This document shows, one piece after another, positions 1-10,719 of a DNA stretch of 64,000 nt (within the stretch, counting starts at the first letter, position 1; the number at the start of each line of letters is the position of its first letter). The notes under the pieces are model-generated. The model saw only the letters and a program-made list of their open reading frames with translations, had not been told where the DNA came from and made no database searches. The position numbers and the translations under genes were made by a program. The stretch is from contig NZ_CP084876.1 of the NCBI RefSeq assembly GCF_020525925.1, positions 3,100,001 through 3,164,000 on the forward strand, given 5' to 3'. The DNA is from Klebsiella quasipneumoniae subsp. quasipneumoniae (GTDB taxonomy: Bacteria; Pseudomonadota; Gammaproteobacteria; Enterobacterales; Enterobacteriaceae).

Positions 1-1464
1 CGGCGGCTGCGTCTGGCGCTCCACCACCTCGCCCCTCTCGCACAGCAGTTCATCGCCTTTGGCCACCACCGGCAGCGGCGTGCCGTCGTTCTCTTCATCG
101 CGCTCTTTGCTGCCAAGCAGCGTCCTCCAGCCCGCCTCGGCCAGAAAACGCGCTTTGGCGACAAATTTGCCGTTGGCGATCTCAAGGTCAATCTGGCATT
201 TACGGAACACCGCGTCAGGGCAGAACTGCATCAGATACTGCCGGGCGATCAGGGTGTAGACCTTCGCTTCGTTATCGGTGAGTTTGACCTGGCTGCTGCG
301 GGCGGTCGGGATAATCGCATGGTGCGCGTCGACCTTTTTATCATCCCAGCAGCGGTTGCGGATCTCCGGATCCACCACCGGCTGCGGCAGCAGATCCGCC
401 GCATGGACGGCAATCGCATTCAGCACCGCATGGCGGCCGGCGAAATGCTCTTCCGGCAGGTAGCGGCTGTCCGAACGCGGATAGGTGATGAGCTTGTGGG
501 TTTCATACAGCTTCTGGCAGATATCCAGCACGTTTTGCGCGCTGAAGCCGAAACGTTTGGCCGCTTCAATCTGCAGCGCCGACAGCGAAAACGGCAGCGG
601 CGCGGGTTCGGAATCGCGCTTATCGTTATAGCCGGTCACCAGCGCCGGCTGGCCTTCGATACGCTTAACCACGTGCTCGGCCAGCGGACGATGCAGCAGG
701 CGCCCTTCTTCATCCTGGTAAGGTTCGCAGGCTTCGCTCGGCACCCAGGTCGCGACAAAGCGCTCCTCCTGCGGCGTGACGATATGCGCTTTGACGTCGA
801 AGAAATCTTTGGCGACGAAGTTTTCAATCTCTTCATCGCGGCGCACCACCAGGCCGAGCACCGGGGTCTGCACCCGCCCCACGGAGAGCACCCCCTGATA
901 GCCGGCGTTGCGCCCCAGCAGAGTATAGGCCCGGGTCATATTGATGCCGTACAGCCAGTCGGCGCGCGCCCGCGCCAGCGCCGACACGCAAAGCGGCACA
1001 AACTCGCTGTTGGCGCGCAGGCGGTTGATCGCCCGCTCCACCGCCTGCGGGTTGAGATCGTTTATCAGACAGCGCTGCACCTGCTGGCGCTTCTCCGGCG
1101 CCAGCTGCAGGTAGTCGAGGACCTCGTCCACCAGCAGTTGCCCCTCACGGTCGGGGTCGCCAGCGTGGATAACCTCCTCGGCGTCGCCGAGCAGGCGCTT
1201 GATCACATTCAGCTGTTTGGTGACCGAAGGTTTAGGCTGCAGCTGCCATTTCTCCGGCACAATCGGCAGGTCGGTGAGATTCCAGCGGGCATAGCGGCTG
1301 TCATAGACGTCCGGCTGCGCCTGCTCCAGCAGGTGACCGATACACCAGGTGACCACCTGCCCGTTGCCGCACTCAATATAGCCATCGCCTTTGCGGTGCG
1401 GTTTAGGCAACACATCGGCGATAGCCCGACCGAGACTCGGTTTTTCTGCAATAAACAACCGCAT
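1..1464 (-). CDS. topB: DNA topoisomerase III, N-terminal 488 residues (cut by window edge)
   Basis: Type IA topoisomerase that decatenates DNA by single-strand passage in the cytoplasm. The reading frame opens at an ATG whose product begins [17 protein letters not shown], which carries the TOPRIM glutamate, and continues to the window edge without a stop. The TOPRIM DPDREG motif falls at residues 103-108, where E. coli TopB has it. The family is about 650 residues, so roughly the last quarter is missing here only because the window ends. The start lies 4 bp after the selD stop, so selD and topB are almost certainly co-transcribed, as in E. coli. The long open frame on the opposite strand is a GC-driven shadow. 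Confidence 0.96.
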   Translation of the reverse strand, partial: MRLFIAEKPSLGRAIADVLPKPHRKGDGYIECGNGQVVTWCIGHLLEQAQPDVYDSRYARWNLTDLPIVPEKWQLQPKPSVTKQLNVIKRLLGDAEEVIHAGDPDREGQLLVDEVLDYLQLAPEKRQQVQRCLINDLNPQAVERAINRLRANSEFVPLCVSALARARADWLYGINMTRAYTLLGRNAGYQGVLSVGRVQTPVLGLVVRRDEEIENFVAKDFFDVKAHIVTPQEERFVATWVPSEACEPYQDEEGRLLHRPLAEHVVKRIEGQPALVTGYNDKRDSEPAPLPFSLSALQIEAAKRFGFSAQNVLDICQKLYETHKLITYPRSDSRYLPEEHFAGRHAVLNAIAVHAADLLPQPVVDPEIRNRCWDDKKVDAHHAIIPTARSSQVKLTDNEAKVYTLIARQYLMQFCPDAVFRKCQIDLEIANGKFVAKARFLAEAGWRTLLGSKERDEENDGTPLPVVAKGDELLCERGEVVERQTQPP

Positions 1465-1468
1465 CGAA

Positions 1469-2512
1469 TCAACGGATCTCGATCATCGGTCGTCCGCCAC
1501 GGGCGGTCACCAGCTCGCCGATGGCGGCCAGCTTAATACCGAACTCCGCCGCGGCGGCCTGGACTTCCGCCTCCGCCTCCGGGGTCACCGCCAGCAGCAG
1601 ACCGCCTGAGGTCTGTGGGTCGCACAGCAGATCGCGCCACGCCGTCGGCATCTCGCCCATCAAATGGCCGTAGCTGGCAAAGTTGCGCCCGGTGCCGCCC
1701 GGCACCGCGCCGGCGGCGATATACTCCTCCACCCCCGGCAGTTTCGGGATATCGGCATAGCGCAGTTGCGCCTGCACGCCGGCCCCGCGGCACACCTCGC
1801 TGAGGTGGCCGAGCAGGCCAAAGCCGGTGACGTCGGTCATCGCCTTCACCCCGTCGATAGCGGCAAACGCGGCGCCGGCGAGGTTCATCTGGCACATGGT
1901 CTCCGTCGCCAGCCCCTGATGCTCTGGCTTGAGCAGCGATTTTTTCTCCGCGGTGGTCAGCACGCCGATCCCCAGCGGTTTGGTGAGATACAGTTTGCAG
2001 CCCGCCTGCGCGGTGCTGTTTTTCTTGATGCGCTCGGTGGGCACCACGCCGGTGACCGCCAGACCAAAGATCGGCTCAGGAGCGTCAATGGAGTGGCCGC
2101 CCGCCAGCGCGATCCCGGCCTGCTGGCAGGCAAAGCGCCCGCCCTCCACCACGTCGCGGGCGATTTCCGGCGCCAGGGTGTTGATCGGCCAGCCGAGAAT
2201 GGCAATCGCCATAATCGGTTTCCCGCCCATGGCGAAAATATCGCTGATGGCGTTGGTGGCGGCAATGCGGCCAAAGTCGAACGGATTATCGACAATCGGC
2301 ATAAAGAAGTCGGTGGTGCTGACGATTGACGTGCCATTACCAAGATCGTAAACGGCGGCATCATCGCTGGTTTCGTTGCCGACAAGCAGGTTCGGGTCGA
2401 CAAACTTCGCCTGCTCGCTATGCAGGATGGTTTCCAGCACTTTCGGGGAAATTTTACAACCACAACCGGCTCCGTGGCTGTATTGCGTTAAACGAATGGC
2501 TTGCTCGCTCAT
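1469..2512 (-). CDS. selD: Selenide, water dikinase (selenophosphate synthetase)
   Basis: Makes selenophosphate from selenide and ATP, the selenium donor for selenocysteine and selenouridine synthesis. I chose the second of two in-frame ATGs: AGGAG lies 6 bases upstream of it, whereas it directly abuts the first ATG. This gives 347 residues, the E. coli length, and places the catalytic pair at Cys17 and Lys20 (GAGCGCK). The glycine-rich, aspartate-containing AIRS ATP-binding segments ([19 protein letters not shown]) are intact. It is first gene of the selD-topB unit. The 225 bp between it and phoC is shared with that divergent gene. Confidence 0.97.
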   Translation of the reverse strand: MSEQAIRLTQYSHGAGCGCKISPKVLETILHSEQAKFVDPNLLVGNETSDDAAVYDLGNGTSIVSTTDFFMPIVDNPFDFGRIAATNAISDIFAMGGKPIMAIAILGWPINTLAPEIARDVVEGGRFACQQAGIALAGGHSIDAPEPIFGLAVTGVVPTERIKKNSTAQAGCKLYLTKPLGIGVLTTAEKKSLLKPEHQGLATETMCQMNLAGAAFAAIDGVKAMTDVTGFGLLGHLSEVCRGAGVQAQLRYADIPKLPGVEEYIAAGAVPGGTGRNFASYGHLMGEMPTAWRDLLCDPQTSGGLLLAVTPEAEAEVQAAAAEFGIKLAAIGELVTARGGRPMIEIR

Positions 2513-2673
2513 GGACATCTCCTGTCATTGCAATCCCGCTATGTTAGCGCCCAAACGTCAGAGTGGTAAGTACGACAGTCTGAAATCGCGTATGGTTGCT
2601 CATTAAGCAGACAAAAAGCCGTTTTTGCGAGACGCGGCAATTTTTTCCCGACCATTTTCACTTTTACTTAAAG

Positions 2674-2691
2674 ATGACAGAAATGTGACAA
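2674..2691 (-). promoter_or_regulatory. Pho-box-like direct repeat upstream of phoC
   Basis: On the minus strand two heptamers, TTGTCAC and CTGTCAT, are separated by ATTT. This is the 7-4-7 arrangement of a PhoB site (consensus CTGTCAT-N4-CTGTCAT); the second heptamer matches fully and the first 5 of 7. It ends 47 bp before the phoC start. Its orientation is opposite to phoC, which is unusual for an activating Pho box, so function is inference only. Confidence 0.4.
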
Positions 2692-2737
2692 CCCAGGACT
2701 GTCTTCTCTGGAATGATTATGACGTAAGGAAATTCTA

Positions 2738-3484
2738 ATGAAAAAGCGTGTTCTTGCCCTTTGCCTGGCCAGTTTCTTCTCCGTTAACGCCTTCGCGCTG
2801 GTTCCCCCCGGTAACGATGTCACCACCAAGCCCGATCTCTACTATCTGACCAATGCCCAGGCCATCGACAGCCTGGCGCTGTTGCCGCCGCCGCCGGCGG
2901 TGGGCAGTATCGCGTTCTTAAACGATCAGGCGATGTATGAGCAGGGGCGCCTGCTGCGCAACACCGAGCGCGGGAAGCTGGCGGCAGAAGATGCCAACCT
3001 CAGCGCGGGCGGCGTGGCTAACGCTTTCTCCAGCGCCTTTGGCTCGCCGATCACCGAAAAGGACGCGCCGCAGCTCCATAAGCTGCTGACCAATATGATT
3101 GAAGACGCCGGCGATCTGGCGACCCGCGGCGCGAAAGAGAAGTATATGCGCATTCGCCCGTTTGCCTTCTACGGTGTCTCCACCTGCAACACCACCGAGC
3201 AGGACAAGCTGTCGAAAAACGGCTCTTACCCATCCGGGCATACCTCCATCGGCTGGGCCACCGCCCTGGTGCTGGCAGAGATCAACCCGCAGCGGCAGAA
3301 CGAAATTTTGAAGCGCGGCTATGAGCTCGGCGAGAGCCGGGTGATCTGCGGCTATCACTGGCAGAGCGATGTCGATGCGGCGCGCATCGTCGGCTCCGCG
3401 GTGGTCGCCACGCTGCACACCAACCCGGCCTTCCAGCAGCAGTTGCAGAAAGCCAAAGACGAATTCGCCAAAACGCAGAAGTAA
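2738..3484 (+). CDS. phoC: Class A non-specific acid phosphatase (PhoC type)
   Basis: Secreted periplasmic phosphatase of the PAP2/vanadium-haloperoxidase superfamily that releases phosphate from organic phosphoesters. It has 248 residues with a signal peptide cleaved near residue 20 (SVNAFA). The complete class A signature is visible: K-x6-R-P (KEKYMRIRP), PSGHT, and SR-x5-H-x3-D ([14 protein letters not shown]). The ATG follows AAGGAAATTCTA. It is monocistronic and followed by repeat-rich intergenic DNA. It closely resembles Morganella and Klebsiella PhoC. A Pho-box-like repeat lies just upstream, although PhoC of Morganella is reported not to be phosphate-repressed. Confidence 0.94.
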   Translation: MKKRVLALCLASFFSVNAFALVPPGNDVTTKPDLYYLTNAQAIDSLALLPPPPAVGSIAFLNDQAMYEQGRLLRNTERGKLAAEDANLSAGGVANAFSSAFGSPITEKDAPQLHKLLTNMIEDAGDLATRGAKEKYMRIRPFAFYGVSTCNTTEQDKLSKNGSYPSGHTSIGWATALVLAEINPQRQNEILKRGYELGESRVICGYHWQSDVDAARIVGSAVVATLHTNPAFQQQLQKAKDEFAKTQK

Positions 3485-3992
3485 CGTCATCGCCGTTGAA
3501 CTCCGGGATACGGCGCCTGGCGCGCCTTGTCCGGGCTACCTTTGGGGCTGCAGGCCGGGTCAGGCGCACGCCGCCGCCCGGCATAGATGCGGCTCCGAGC
3601 CTGCTGCCATCGCCCGGCGGCGCTATGCTTGCGCGGGCCTACATTGAGGGGTAACCGTCTGATACAGGGATGGTTATGTAGGCCGGGTAAGGCGCAGCCG
3701 CCGCCCGGCGAAATAACGGCGCAATCGTAAATTTCCCTGCTCGCGCTGCGCTTAGCAGGGCTACCACTCCTGTGTTATGTCCGGGCAGATGGCGCTCCCG
3801 ATATATCCTCTGCGTTATGTCTGGCATGGCGCAGGGAGCGCACAGGGGGCGGCCAGTCGCCGCCGCCCCCTGTACCCCCGGGCTCCGGCCAGCACCGGCA
3901 GTTTCAGCAACAATGGTGAATAAATTAACGACAGGTCGTACGAATGTAGGCCGGGTAAGGCGCAGCCGCCACCCGGCGTAACACGCGCTGAC
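3485..3992. repeat. Intergenic REP/BIME-like cluster between phoC and ydjA
   Basis: No gene is supported in this 508-bp gap. It holds copies of a GC-rich palindromic unit: GTAGGCCGGGTAAGGCGCAG with its GCCGCCGCCCGGC arm at about 3678-3711 and again at about 3945-3978 (GCCGCCACCCGGC). Related inverted copies lie near 3549-3585 and 3610-3645 (GCGGGCCTACATTGAG). This is the typical enterobacterial REP layout at the 3' ends of convergent genes, here phoC and ydjA. Short open frames in the gap change frame across the repeats and lack ribosome-binding sites. Confidence 0.8.
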
Positions 3993-4697
<705 letters not shown>

Positions 4698-4710
4698 TTA
4701 GGGAGAATAC

Positions 4711-6564
4711 ATGCGAACCCTTTGGCGACTGATTGCCAGCTTTTTTAAATGGACGTGGCGGATACTCAACTTTATTCGCAAACTGGCCCTCAATGCGATC
4801 TTCCTGGTGCTGGTGCTGGTGTGTATCGGCATCTGGAGCCAGTTCAGCAGCACCACCAGCGAACATGCCGCGCGCGGCGCGCTGCTGCTGGATATTACCG
4901 GCGTGGTGGTGGATAAACCGTCCGCCAGCAGCAAGCTCGGCGTAATTGGCCGCCAGCTGTTTGGCGCCAGCTCGGACCGTCTGCAGGAGAATTCTCTGTT
5001 CGATATCGTGCAGACCATCCGTCAGGCGAAGGATGACCGTAATATCACCGGTATTGTGCTGGATCTGAAAAACTTCGTCGGCGGCGATCAGCCCTCCATG
5101 CAGTACATCGGTAAAGCGCTGCGCGAATTCCGCGACAGCGGCAAACCGGTGTATGCCGTCGGCAGCAGCTACAGCCAGGGCCAGTACTACCTGGCGAGCT
5201 TTGCCAACAAAATCTGGCTCTCTCCGCAGGGCGAGGTGGACCTGCACGGCTTCGCCACCAACGGGCTGTACTACAAGTCGCTGCTGGATAAGCTGAAAGT
5301 CTCCACCCATGTCTTCCGCGTCGGCACCTATAAATCCGCCGTCGAGCCTTTCATTCGCGATGACATGTCCCCTGCCGCCCGCGAAGCGGACAGCCGCTGG
5401 ATTGGCGAACTGTGGCAGAACTACCTCAACACCATCGCCGCCAACCGGCAGATCACCGCCCAGCAGCTCTTCCCGGGCGCCCAGGGCATTATCGATGGCC
5501 TGCGTAAGGTGGGCGGCGATACGGCGAAATATGCGCTGGACAATAAGCTGGTGGATGAGCTGGCGACCTCCACGGAAGTGGAAAAGGCGCTGACCAAACA
5601 GTTTGGCTGGAGCAAAGCGGATAACAATTACCGGGCGATCAGCTATTACGACTACAACGTGAAAACACCGTCTGACCAGGGTTCCGCCATCGCGGTGATC
5701 TTCGCCAACGGCGCCATCATGGACGGCGAGGAGACCCCGGGCAACGTCGGCGGCGACACCACCGCCGCGCAAATTCGCGATGCGCGCCTCGACCCGAAAA
5801 TTAAGGCCATCGTCCTGCGCGTCAACAGCCCGGGCGGCAGCGTGACCGCCTCGGAAATCATTCGCGAAGAGCTGGCGGCAGCCAAAGCCGCGGGTAAACC
5901 GGTGGTCGTTTCAATGGGCGGCATGGCGGCCTCCGGCGGCTACTGGATCTCCACGCCGGCGGACTACATTGTCGCGAACCCAAGCACCCTCACTGGCTCC
6001 ATCGGCATCTTTGGGGTGATCAACACCGTGGAAAACACCCTTGGGTCGATTGGCGTCCATACCGACGGCGTCGCCACGTCGCCGCTGGCGGATATCTCCA
6101 GCACCAAAGCGCTGCCGCCGGAAGTGCAGCAGCTGATGCAGTTGAGCATTGAGAACGGCTATCAACGCTTTATCACCCTGGTGGCTAACGCGCGTAAGAG
6201 CACGCCGGAGAAAATCGACCAGATTGCCCAGGGCCACGTCTGGACCGGGGAAGATGCCAAAGCCAACGGTCTTGTCGACAGCCTCGGCGACTTCGACGAC
6301 GCGGTGGCCAAGGCCGCCGAGCTGGCGAAGCTGAAAACCTGGCACCTCAACTACTATCAGGAAGAGCCCACCTTCTTCTCGATGGTGCTGGACAGCCTGA
6401 CCGGTTCGGTACGCGCCTCGCTGCCGGCCGCCATTCAGGCCTGGCTGCCTGCGCCGGTGGCCGCGGCAGCCGAGACGGTGAAAGCCGAAAGCGACAAGCT
6501 GGCGGCGTTTAACGACCCGCAGAACCGCTATGCCTTCTGCCTGACCTGCGCCAACATCCGTTAA
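4711..6564 (+). CDS. sppA: Signal peptide peptidase SppA, 67K type (protease IV)
   Basis: Inner-membrane serine protease that digests cleaved signal peptides at the periplasmic face. It has 617 residues (E. coli 618) with a tandem-domain architecture. A single N-terminal membrane anchor spans about residues 26-46 after a basic stretch. The catalytic dyad is split across domains as in E. coli: Lys208 ([10 protein letters not shown]-terminal domain) and Ser408 ([11 protein letters not shown]-terminal domain). A GGGAGA ribosome-binding site precedes the ATG. An excellent intrinsic terminator follows the stop, so the gene is a single unit. Confidence 0.97.
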   Translation: MRTLWRLIASFFKWTWRILNFIRKLALNAIFLVLVLVCIGIWSQFSSTTSEHAARGALLLDITGVVVDKPSASSKLGVIGRQLFGASSDRLQENSLFDIVQTIRQAKDDRNITGIVLDLKNFVGGDQPSMQYIGKALREFRDSGKPVYAVGSSYSQGQYYLASFANKIWLSPQGEVDLHGFATNGLYYKSLLDKLKVSTHVFRVGTYKSAVEPFIRDDMSPAAREADSRWIGELWQNYLNTIAANRQITAQQLFPGAQGIIDGLRKVGGDTAKYALDNKLVDELATSTEVEKALTKQFGWSKADNNYRAISYYDYNVKTPSDQGSAIAVIFANGAIMDGEETPGNVGGDTTAAQIRDARLDPKIKAIVLRVNSPGGSVTASEIIREELAAAKAAGKPVVVSMGGMAASGGYWISTPADYIVANPSTLTGSIGIFGVINTVENTLGSIGVHTDGVATSPLADISSTKALPPEVQQLMQLSIENGYQRFITLVANARKSTPEKIDQIAQGHVWTGEDAKANGLVDSLGDFDDAVAKAAELAKLKTWHLNYYQEEPTFFSMVLDSLTGSVRASLPAAIQAWLPAPVAAAAETVKAESDKLAAFNDPQNRYAFCLTCANIR

Positions 6565-6572
6565 TACGCAGC

Positions 6573-6603
6573 GGCTGCCCCGTCTCCCGGGGCAGCCTTT
6601 TTT
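6573..6603 (+). terminator. Intrinsic terminator after sppA
   Basis: A perfect 10-bp GC-rich stem (GGCTGCCCCG/CGGGGCAGCC) with a 5-nt loop is followed by six T residues, starting 9 bp after the sppA stop. Confidence 0.92.
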
Positions 6604-6702
6604 CCGCACCTGCCAGCGCCGCCACAAAGCGAGCGGCCAACACTGTATTTTTTCCTCCGTCTCTTTATACTGCGCCTGTCTACGACCAACCTAAGCGATG
6701 CT

Positions 6703-7722
6703 ATGCAAAAAAAATCGATTTACGTTGCCTACACCGGTGGGACCATCGGTATGCAGCGCTCTGAACACGGCTATGTACCCGTTTCCGGCCATCTCCAGCG
6801 TCAACTGGCGCTGATGCCTGAGTTCCATCGCCCGGAGATGCCGGACTTCACGATCCATGAATACCATCCGCTGATGGATTCATCCGATATGACCCCTGAG
6901 GACTGGCAGCACATCGCCGACGATATCCGCAGCCATTACGAGGAGTATGATGGCTTTGTGATCCTCCACGGTACCGACACCATGGCGTTTACCGCCTCTG
7001 CGCTGTCGTTCATGCTGGAAAACCTCGGCAAACCGGTGATTGTGACAGGGTCACAAATCCCGCTGGCCGAGCTGCGCTCCGACGGCCAGATCAACCTGCT
7101 CAATGCCCTGTACGTCGCCGCCAACTATCCGATTAACGAAGTGGCGCTGTTCTTCAACAATCGGCTGTTCCGCGGCAACCGTACCACTAAAGCCCATGCC
7201 GACGGCTTTGACGCCTTCGCCTCGCCAAACCTCGCGCCGCTGCTGGAGGCCGGGATCCATATCCGCCGTCTCGGTACCCCGCCGGCGCCGCAGGGCTGCG
7301 GAGAGCTTATCGTGCACCCCATCACCCCGCAGCCGATTGGCGTGGTGACGATTTACCCCGGCATCTCCGCCGACGTGGTGCGTAATTTCCTGCGCCAGCC
7401 GGTGAAAGCGCTGATCCTCCGCTCCTACGGCGTCGGCAATGCGCCGCAGAATGGCGAGTTTATTCAGGTGCTGGCGGAAGCCAGCCAGCGCGGCATTGTG
7501 GTGGTCAACTTGACGCAGTGTATGTCCGGTAAAGTGAACATGGGCGGCTATGCCACCGGCAATGCCCTCGCCCAGGCGGGAGTCATCAGTGGTTTCGATA
7601 TGACGGTGGAAGCGACGCTGACCAAGCTACACTATCTGCTGAGCCAGCAGCTGGACGTTGACGCCATTCGCGCGGCGATGCAGCAGAATCTGCGTGGCGA
7701 ACTGACCCCTGACGAAGCTTAA
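6703..7722 (+). CDS. ansA: Cytoplasmic L-asparaginase I
   Basis: Low-affinity cytoplasmic type I asparaginase that hydrolyses L-asparagine to aspartate and ammonia. It has 339 residues with no signal peptide. Both asparaginase signatures are intact: YTGGTIGM near residues 10-17, carrying the nucleophilic threonine, and HGTDTMAFTASALSFMLENL near residues 89-108. It is nearly identical to remembered E. coli AnsA. Only 9 bp separate its stop from the pncA start, so the two form an operon, as in E. coli. A periplasmic type II paralogue is encoded near 50 kb. Confidence 0.97.
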   Translation: MQKKSIYVAYTGGTIGMQRSEHGYVPVSGHLQRQLALMPEFHRPEMPDFTIHEYHPLMDSSDMTPEDWQHIADDIRSHYEEYDGFVILHGTDTMAFTASALSFMLENLGKPVIVTGSQIPLAELRSDGQINLLNALYVAANYPINEVALFFNNRLFRGNRTTKAHADGFDAFASPNLAPLLEAGIHIRRLGTPPAPQGCGELIVHPITPQPIGVVTIYPGISADVVRNFLRQPVKALILRSYGVGNAPQNGEFIQVLAEASQRGIVVVNLTQCMSGKVNMGGYATGNALAQAGVISGFDMTVEATLTKLHYLLSQQLDVDAIRAAMQQNLRGELTPDEA

Positions 7723-7731
7723 GGAGGACGT

Positions 7732-8373
7732 ATGGCGCATCGAGCGCTGTTACTGGTTGATTTGCAGAACGACTTCTGCGCCGGCGGCGCGCTGGCGGTT
7801 CCCGAAGGCGACAGCACCGTCGAGGTGGCCAATGCGCTTATCGACTGGAGTCTGGCGCGCGGCGAGCCCATCGTCGCCAGCCAGGACTGGCATCCCGCGG
7901 ATCATGGCAGCTTCGCCAGCCAGCACCAGGTGGAACCCTACACCGTGGGCGACCTGGATGGCCTGGCGCAAACTTTCTGGCCGGATCACTGCGTTCAGCA
8001 CAGCGAAGGCGCGGCGCTGCATCCCCTGCTCAAGCAGCAGGCCATCGCCGCCGTGTTCCACAAAGGGCAAAACCGGGACATTGACAGCTACAGCGCTTTT
8101 TTTGACAACGGTCACCGGCAGAAAACTGAACTGGACGGCTGGCTTCGTGGTCAGGGGATCGTGGAGCTGACCGTTCTCGGCCTCGCCACCGATTACTGCG
8201 TTAAGTTCACCGTGCTGGATGCCCTGGCGCTGGGCTACACGGTCAACGTCATCACCGACGGCTGCCGCGGGGTGAATCTTCAGCCGCAGGACACCAGCCA
8301 GGCGTTTATGGAGATGGCCGCCGCAGGCGCCACGCTCTATACCCTCGACGACTGGCGGGAAACCCACGCCTGA
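7732..8373 (+). CDS. pncA: Nicotinamidase
   Basis: Hydrolyses nicotinamide to nicotinate in the pyridine-nucleotide salvage cycle; members of the family also activate pyrazinamide. It has 213 residues of the isochorismatase-like hydrolase fold. The catalytic aspartate lies in VDLQNDFCAGG, the metal-binding Asp-x-His in QDWHPADHGSF, the lysine in FHKGQN, and the nucleophilic cysteine in LATDYCVKFT. AAGGAGG lies 6 bases before the ATG. It is the second gene of ansA-pncA and is followed by a GC-rich hairpin. Confidence 0.96.
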   Translation: MAHRALLLVDLQNDFCAGGALAVPEGDSTVEVANALIDWSLARGEPIVASQDWHPADHGSFASQHQVEPYTVGDLDGLAQTFWPDHCVQHSEGAALHPLLKQQAIAAVFHKGQNRDIDSYSAFFDNGHRQKTELDGWLRGQGIVELTVLGLATDYCVKFTVLDALALGYTVNVITDGCRGVNLQPQDTSQAFMEMAAAGATLYTLDDWRETHA

Positions 8374-8379
8374 TCCCTT

Positions 8380-8401
8380 CCCCGGCGCGCCCGCGCCGGG
8401 G
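8380..8401 (+). terminator. Probable terminator after pncA
   Basis: A perfect 9-bp stem CCCCGGCGC/GCGCCGGGG with a 4-nt loop starts 6 bp after the pncA stop. The following CTTCTTCT tract is T-rich but interrupted, so termination efficiency is uncertain. Confidence 0.6.
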
Positions 8402-8544
8402 CTTCTTCTGCCGCTTCGTTATCGTCCATAAATTGAACTCTCTCGCAGTTTCAACAGGTTATTGCTGGTAGTCTGGCAAGGCTGTTTTTTCGCCACGCCA
8501 TTTTCGTGGCGCGGTTATTTTTTTTATGTCAAAGAGGAACCACT

Positions 8545-9798
8545 ATGAAACGTTTGCCCTTGCTGGCAGCCTTGCCCCTGCTTTGCGCTTCCGCGCTCTC
8601 TGCCCAACCGCTGATGTCCGTCGGCTATTTCAACGGCGGCGGCGACGTCACTGCCGGGCCGGGCGGGGATATCGACAAGCTGGACGTCCGGCAGATCACC
8701 CATCTCAACTACTCGTTTGGCCTTATCTATAACGATGAAAAAGACGAGACCAACACAGCCCTGAAGGATCCTGCTCATCTGCACGAGATCTGGCTGTCGC
8801 CGAAGGTGCAGGCGGATCTGCAAAAGCTCCCGGCCCTGCGTAAACAGAACCCGGACCTCAAAGTCCTGCTGTCGGTCGGCGGCTGGGGAGCGCGCGGTTT
8901 CTCCGGCGCGGCGGCAAGCAAAGAAACCCGGAAGGTGTTTATTCAGTCTGCGCAGGAAATTGTTGAAAAATATGGTCTGGATGGGATTGACCTCGACTGG
9001 GAGTTTCCTGTCAACGGCGCCTGGGGGCTGGTTGCCAGTCAACCGGCCGATCGCGATAACTTTACCGCGCTGTTAAAAGAGCTGCGCGCAGCGTTTGGTA
9101 CCAGGAAACTGGTCACTATCGCCGTGGGCGCCAACGCCGAAAGCCCGAAAAGCTGGGTGGACGTTAAAGCGATTGCATCATCGCTCGACTACATCAACCT
9201 GATGACCTACGACATGGCCTACGGCACGCAGTACTTCAACTCGAACCTGTATGACTCCAGCCACTGGCCGACGGTCGCCGCGGCGGATAAATACAGCGCC
9301 GATTTTGTGGTCAACAATTACCTGGCCGCCGGGCTTAAACCCAGCCAGATGAACCTCGGGATTGGTTTTTATGGCCGGGTGCCGAAACGGGCGGTCGAGC
9401 CGGGGATTGACTGGAGTAAAGCGGATGCGCAAAAGAACCCGGTCACCCAACCCTATTTTGGTCCACAGCAGATCGCGCTGTTTGCCTCGCTGGGCTATGA
9501 CCTGAGCAAAGACACTTACGTGAAATACAATGATATCGTGGGCAAATTGCTCAACGATCCGCAGAAACGCTTTACCGAGCACTGGGACGATGAGGCGAAA
9601 GTCCCGTGGCTGTCGGTGCAGTCCGCGGAGGGCAAGCCGCTGTTCGCCCTCTCCTATGAGAACCCGCGCTCGGTGGCCATTAAAGCGGACTACATCAAGG
9701 CGAAAGGCCTCGCCGGAGCGATGTTCTGGGAGTATGGCGCCGATGACCAGAACCAGCTGGCCCGCCAGCTGGCGGAATCGCTGGGGATCAAACACTAA
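8545..9798 (+). CDS. Secreted family 18 glycosyl hydrolase (chitinase)
   Basis: Predicted exported endo-acting chitinase that cleaves beta-1,4-N-acetylglucosamine polymers by substrate-assisted catalysis. It has 417 residues from the ATG preceded by AAAGAGGA; an upstream in-frame ATG at 8506 would place 13 extra residues before an otherwise normal signal peptide. The signal peptide ends near residue 20 (ASALSA). The GH18 motif DxxDxDxE is complete (DGIDLDWE, residues 146-153; catalytic Glu153). SVGGWGARGFSG and YDMAYG are further GH18 motifs. No separate chitin-binding domain is visible. It appears monocistronic. Confidence 0.92.
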   Translation: MKRLPLLAALPLLCASALSAQPLMSVGYFNGGGDVTAGPGGDIDKLDVRQITHLNYSFGLIYNDEKDETNTALKDPAHLHEIWLSPKVQADLQKLPALRKQNPDLKVLLSVGGWGARGFSGAAASKETRKVFIQSAQEIVEKYGLDGIDLDWEFPVNGAWGLVASQPADRDNFTALLKELRAAFGTRKLVTIAVGANAESPKSWVDVKAIASSLDYINLMTYDMAYGTQYFNSNLYDSSHWPTVAAADKYSADFVVNNYLAAGLKPSQMNLGIGFYGRVPKRAVEPGIDWSKADAQKNPVTQPYFGPQQIALFASLGYDLSKDTYVKYNDIVGKLLNDPQKRFTEHWDDEAKVPWLSVQSAEGKPLFALSYENPRSVAIKADYIKAKGLAGAMFWEYGADDQNQLARQLAESLGIKH

Positions 9799-9958
9799 TC
9801 GCGGCTGTTCCGCCGCATCGCCGCCGCCGGGCGGCGTGACGCAGGCAGCATCGCCGGCAATGCAGGTATATCGCGCCGCCCGGGATAGGTTATGATGCCT
9901 GTTATCTGCTGCGCCAGGGGCTGGCGCAGCTTAACCGTTTGACAGGAGGCAGGGGGCC

Positions 9959-10303
9959 ATGGCCTATATCCCCAAAAATTACGCACGTCTGGAAGTGGGT
10001 TACCGCGAAAAGGCGCTCAAGCTCTTTCCCTGGGTATGCGGACGCTGCTCACGGGAGTTTGTCTACTCCAATCTGCGCGAGCTGACGGTGCACCATATCG
10101 ATCACGACCACTCCAATAACCCGGAAGATGGCAGCAACTGGGAGATGTTGTGCCTTTACTGTCACGATCACGAACACTCCAAGTACACCGAAGCCGATCA
10201 GTATGGCTCCACGGTGGTAGCGGGCGAAGATGCGCAAAAGAGCGTCGGCGAGGCCACCTACAACCCGTTTGCCGACCTGAAAGCGATGATGGATAAAAAG
10301 TAA
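9959..10303 (+). CDS. yajD: HNH nuclease family protein YajD
   Basis: Small (114-residue) HNH-fold protein, nearly identical to remembered E. coli YajD; its biological role is not established. The zinc-binding pairs CGRC (residues about 27-30) and CLYC (about 61-64) frame the HNH core HHIDHDHSNNPEDGSNWEML, where the HH and N residues match the HNH consensus. AGGAGG lies about 8 bases upstream of the ATG. In E. coli yajD sits elsewhere, near tsx, so its location here reflects a different gene order. Confidence 0.93.
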   Translation: MAYIPKNYARLEVGYREKALKLFPWVCGRCSREFVYSNLRELTVHHIDHDHSNNPEDGSNWEMLCLYCHDHEHSKYTEADQYGSTVVAGEDAQKSVGEATYNPFADLKAMMDKK

Positions 10304-10346
10304 GCGAAGCGACTGGCCGCCGGGCGCGGTCGTTGACGCTACCCTT

Positions 10347-10375
10347 GTCCGGCGCCGGATCACCGGACGCCGGAA
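10347..10375. repeat. GC-rich inverted repeat between yajD and yeaC
   Basis: TCCGGCG and CGCCGGA arms, with further CCGG pairing inside, form a strong hairpin in the gap between the convergent genes yajD and yeaC. There is no T tract on either side, so it may be a structural 3' end or a REP remnant rather than a classical terminator. Confidence 0.45.
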
Positions 10376-10397
10376 CGTCTCCCCGCCGGCCGGCGGT

Positions 10398-10676
10398 TTA
10401 TTGCAACTTCACGGTGGCGATCGGCTTCGGCACGATGCCGAAATCTTCCTTCAGCTGCTGTTTGCTCTTCATCACCATCTGCCCGCGGGTGTCGATGGTC
10501 ATATGCTGGGCGTCGGTGTTATACCGGGCCTGCCACAGCATCACCAGCTGCAGGCTGTTTTCCTTCTGCTCCGGCGTCAGCGCCACGCCATCCGGCCATT
10601 TTCCCAGCTCTACCGCCGTCGCCAGACGCTGATACACTTCCGGGGTCATGCTGTCGATAATTTGCTCAATGTCCAT
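10398..10676 (-). CDS. yeaC: DUF1315 family protein YeaC
   Basis: Conserved 92-residue cytoplasmic protein of unknown function, nearly identical to E. coli YeaC from MDIEQIIDSMTPEVYQRL onward. The start is set by GGAGGTGAGC upstream; the longer upstream frame overlaps msrB and shows no family similarity. Characteristic segments are ELGKWPDGVALTPEQKEN and MVMKSKQQLKEDFGI. It lies 43 bp downstream of msrB on the same strand, so an msrB-yeaC transcript is likely, as in E. coli. Confidence 0.93.
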   Translation of the reverse strand: MDIEQIIDSMTPEVYQRLATAVELGKWPDGVALTPEQKENSLQLVMLWQARYNTDAQHMTIDTRGQMVMKSKQQLKEDFGIVPKPIATVKLQ

Positions 10677-10719
10677 CTTCCGCTCACCTCCACCTGGAAT
10701 AATTTGCTGAATCGTTTCT

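Noticed and set aside
319..1536. A 405-codon plus-strand open frame
   Set aside because: It is antisense to topB, whose product is clearly recognisable. Its translation is rich in R, H and Q and resembles no family; high GC content keeps antisense frames open.
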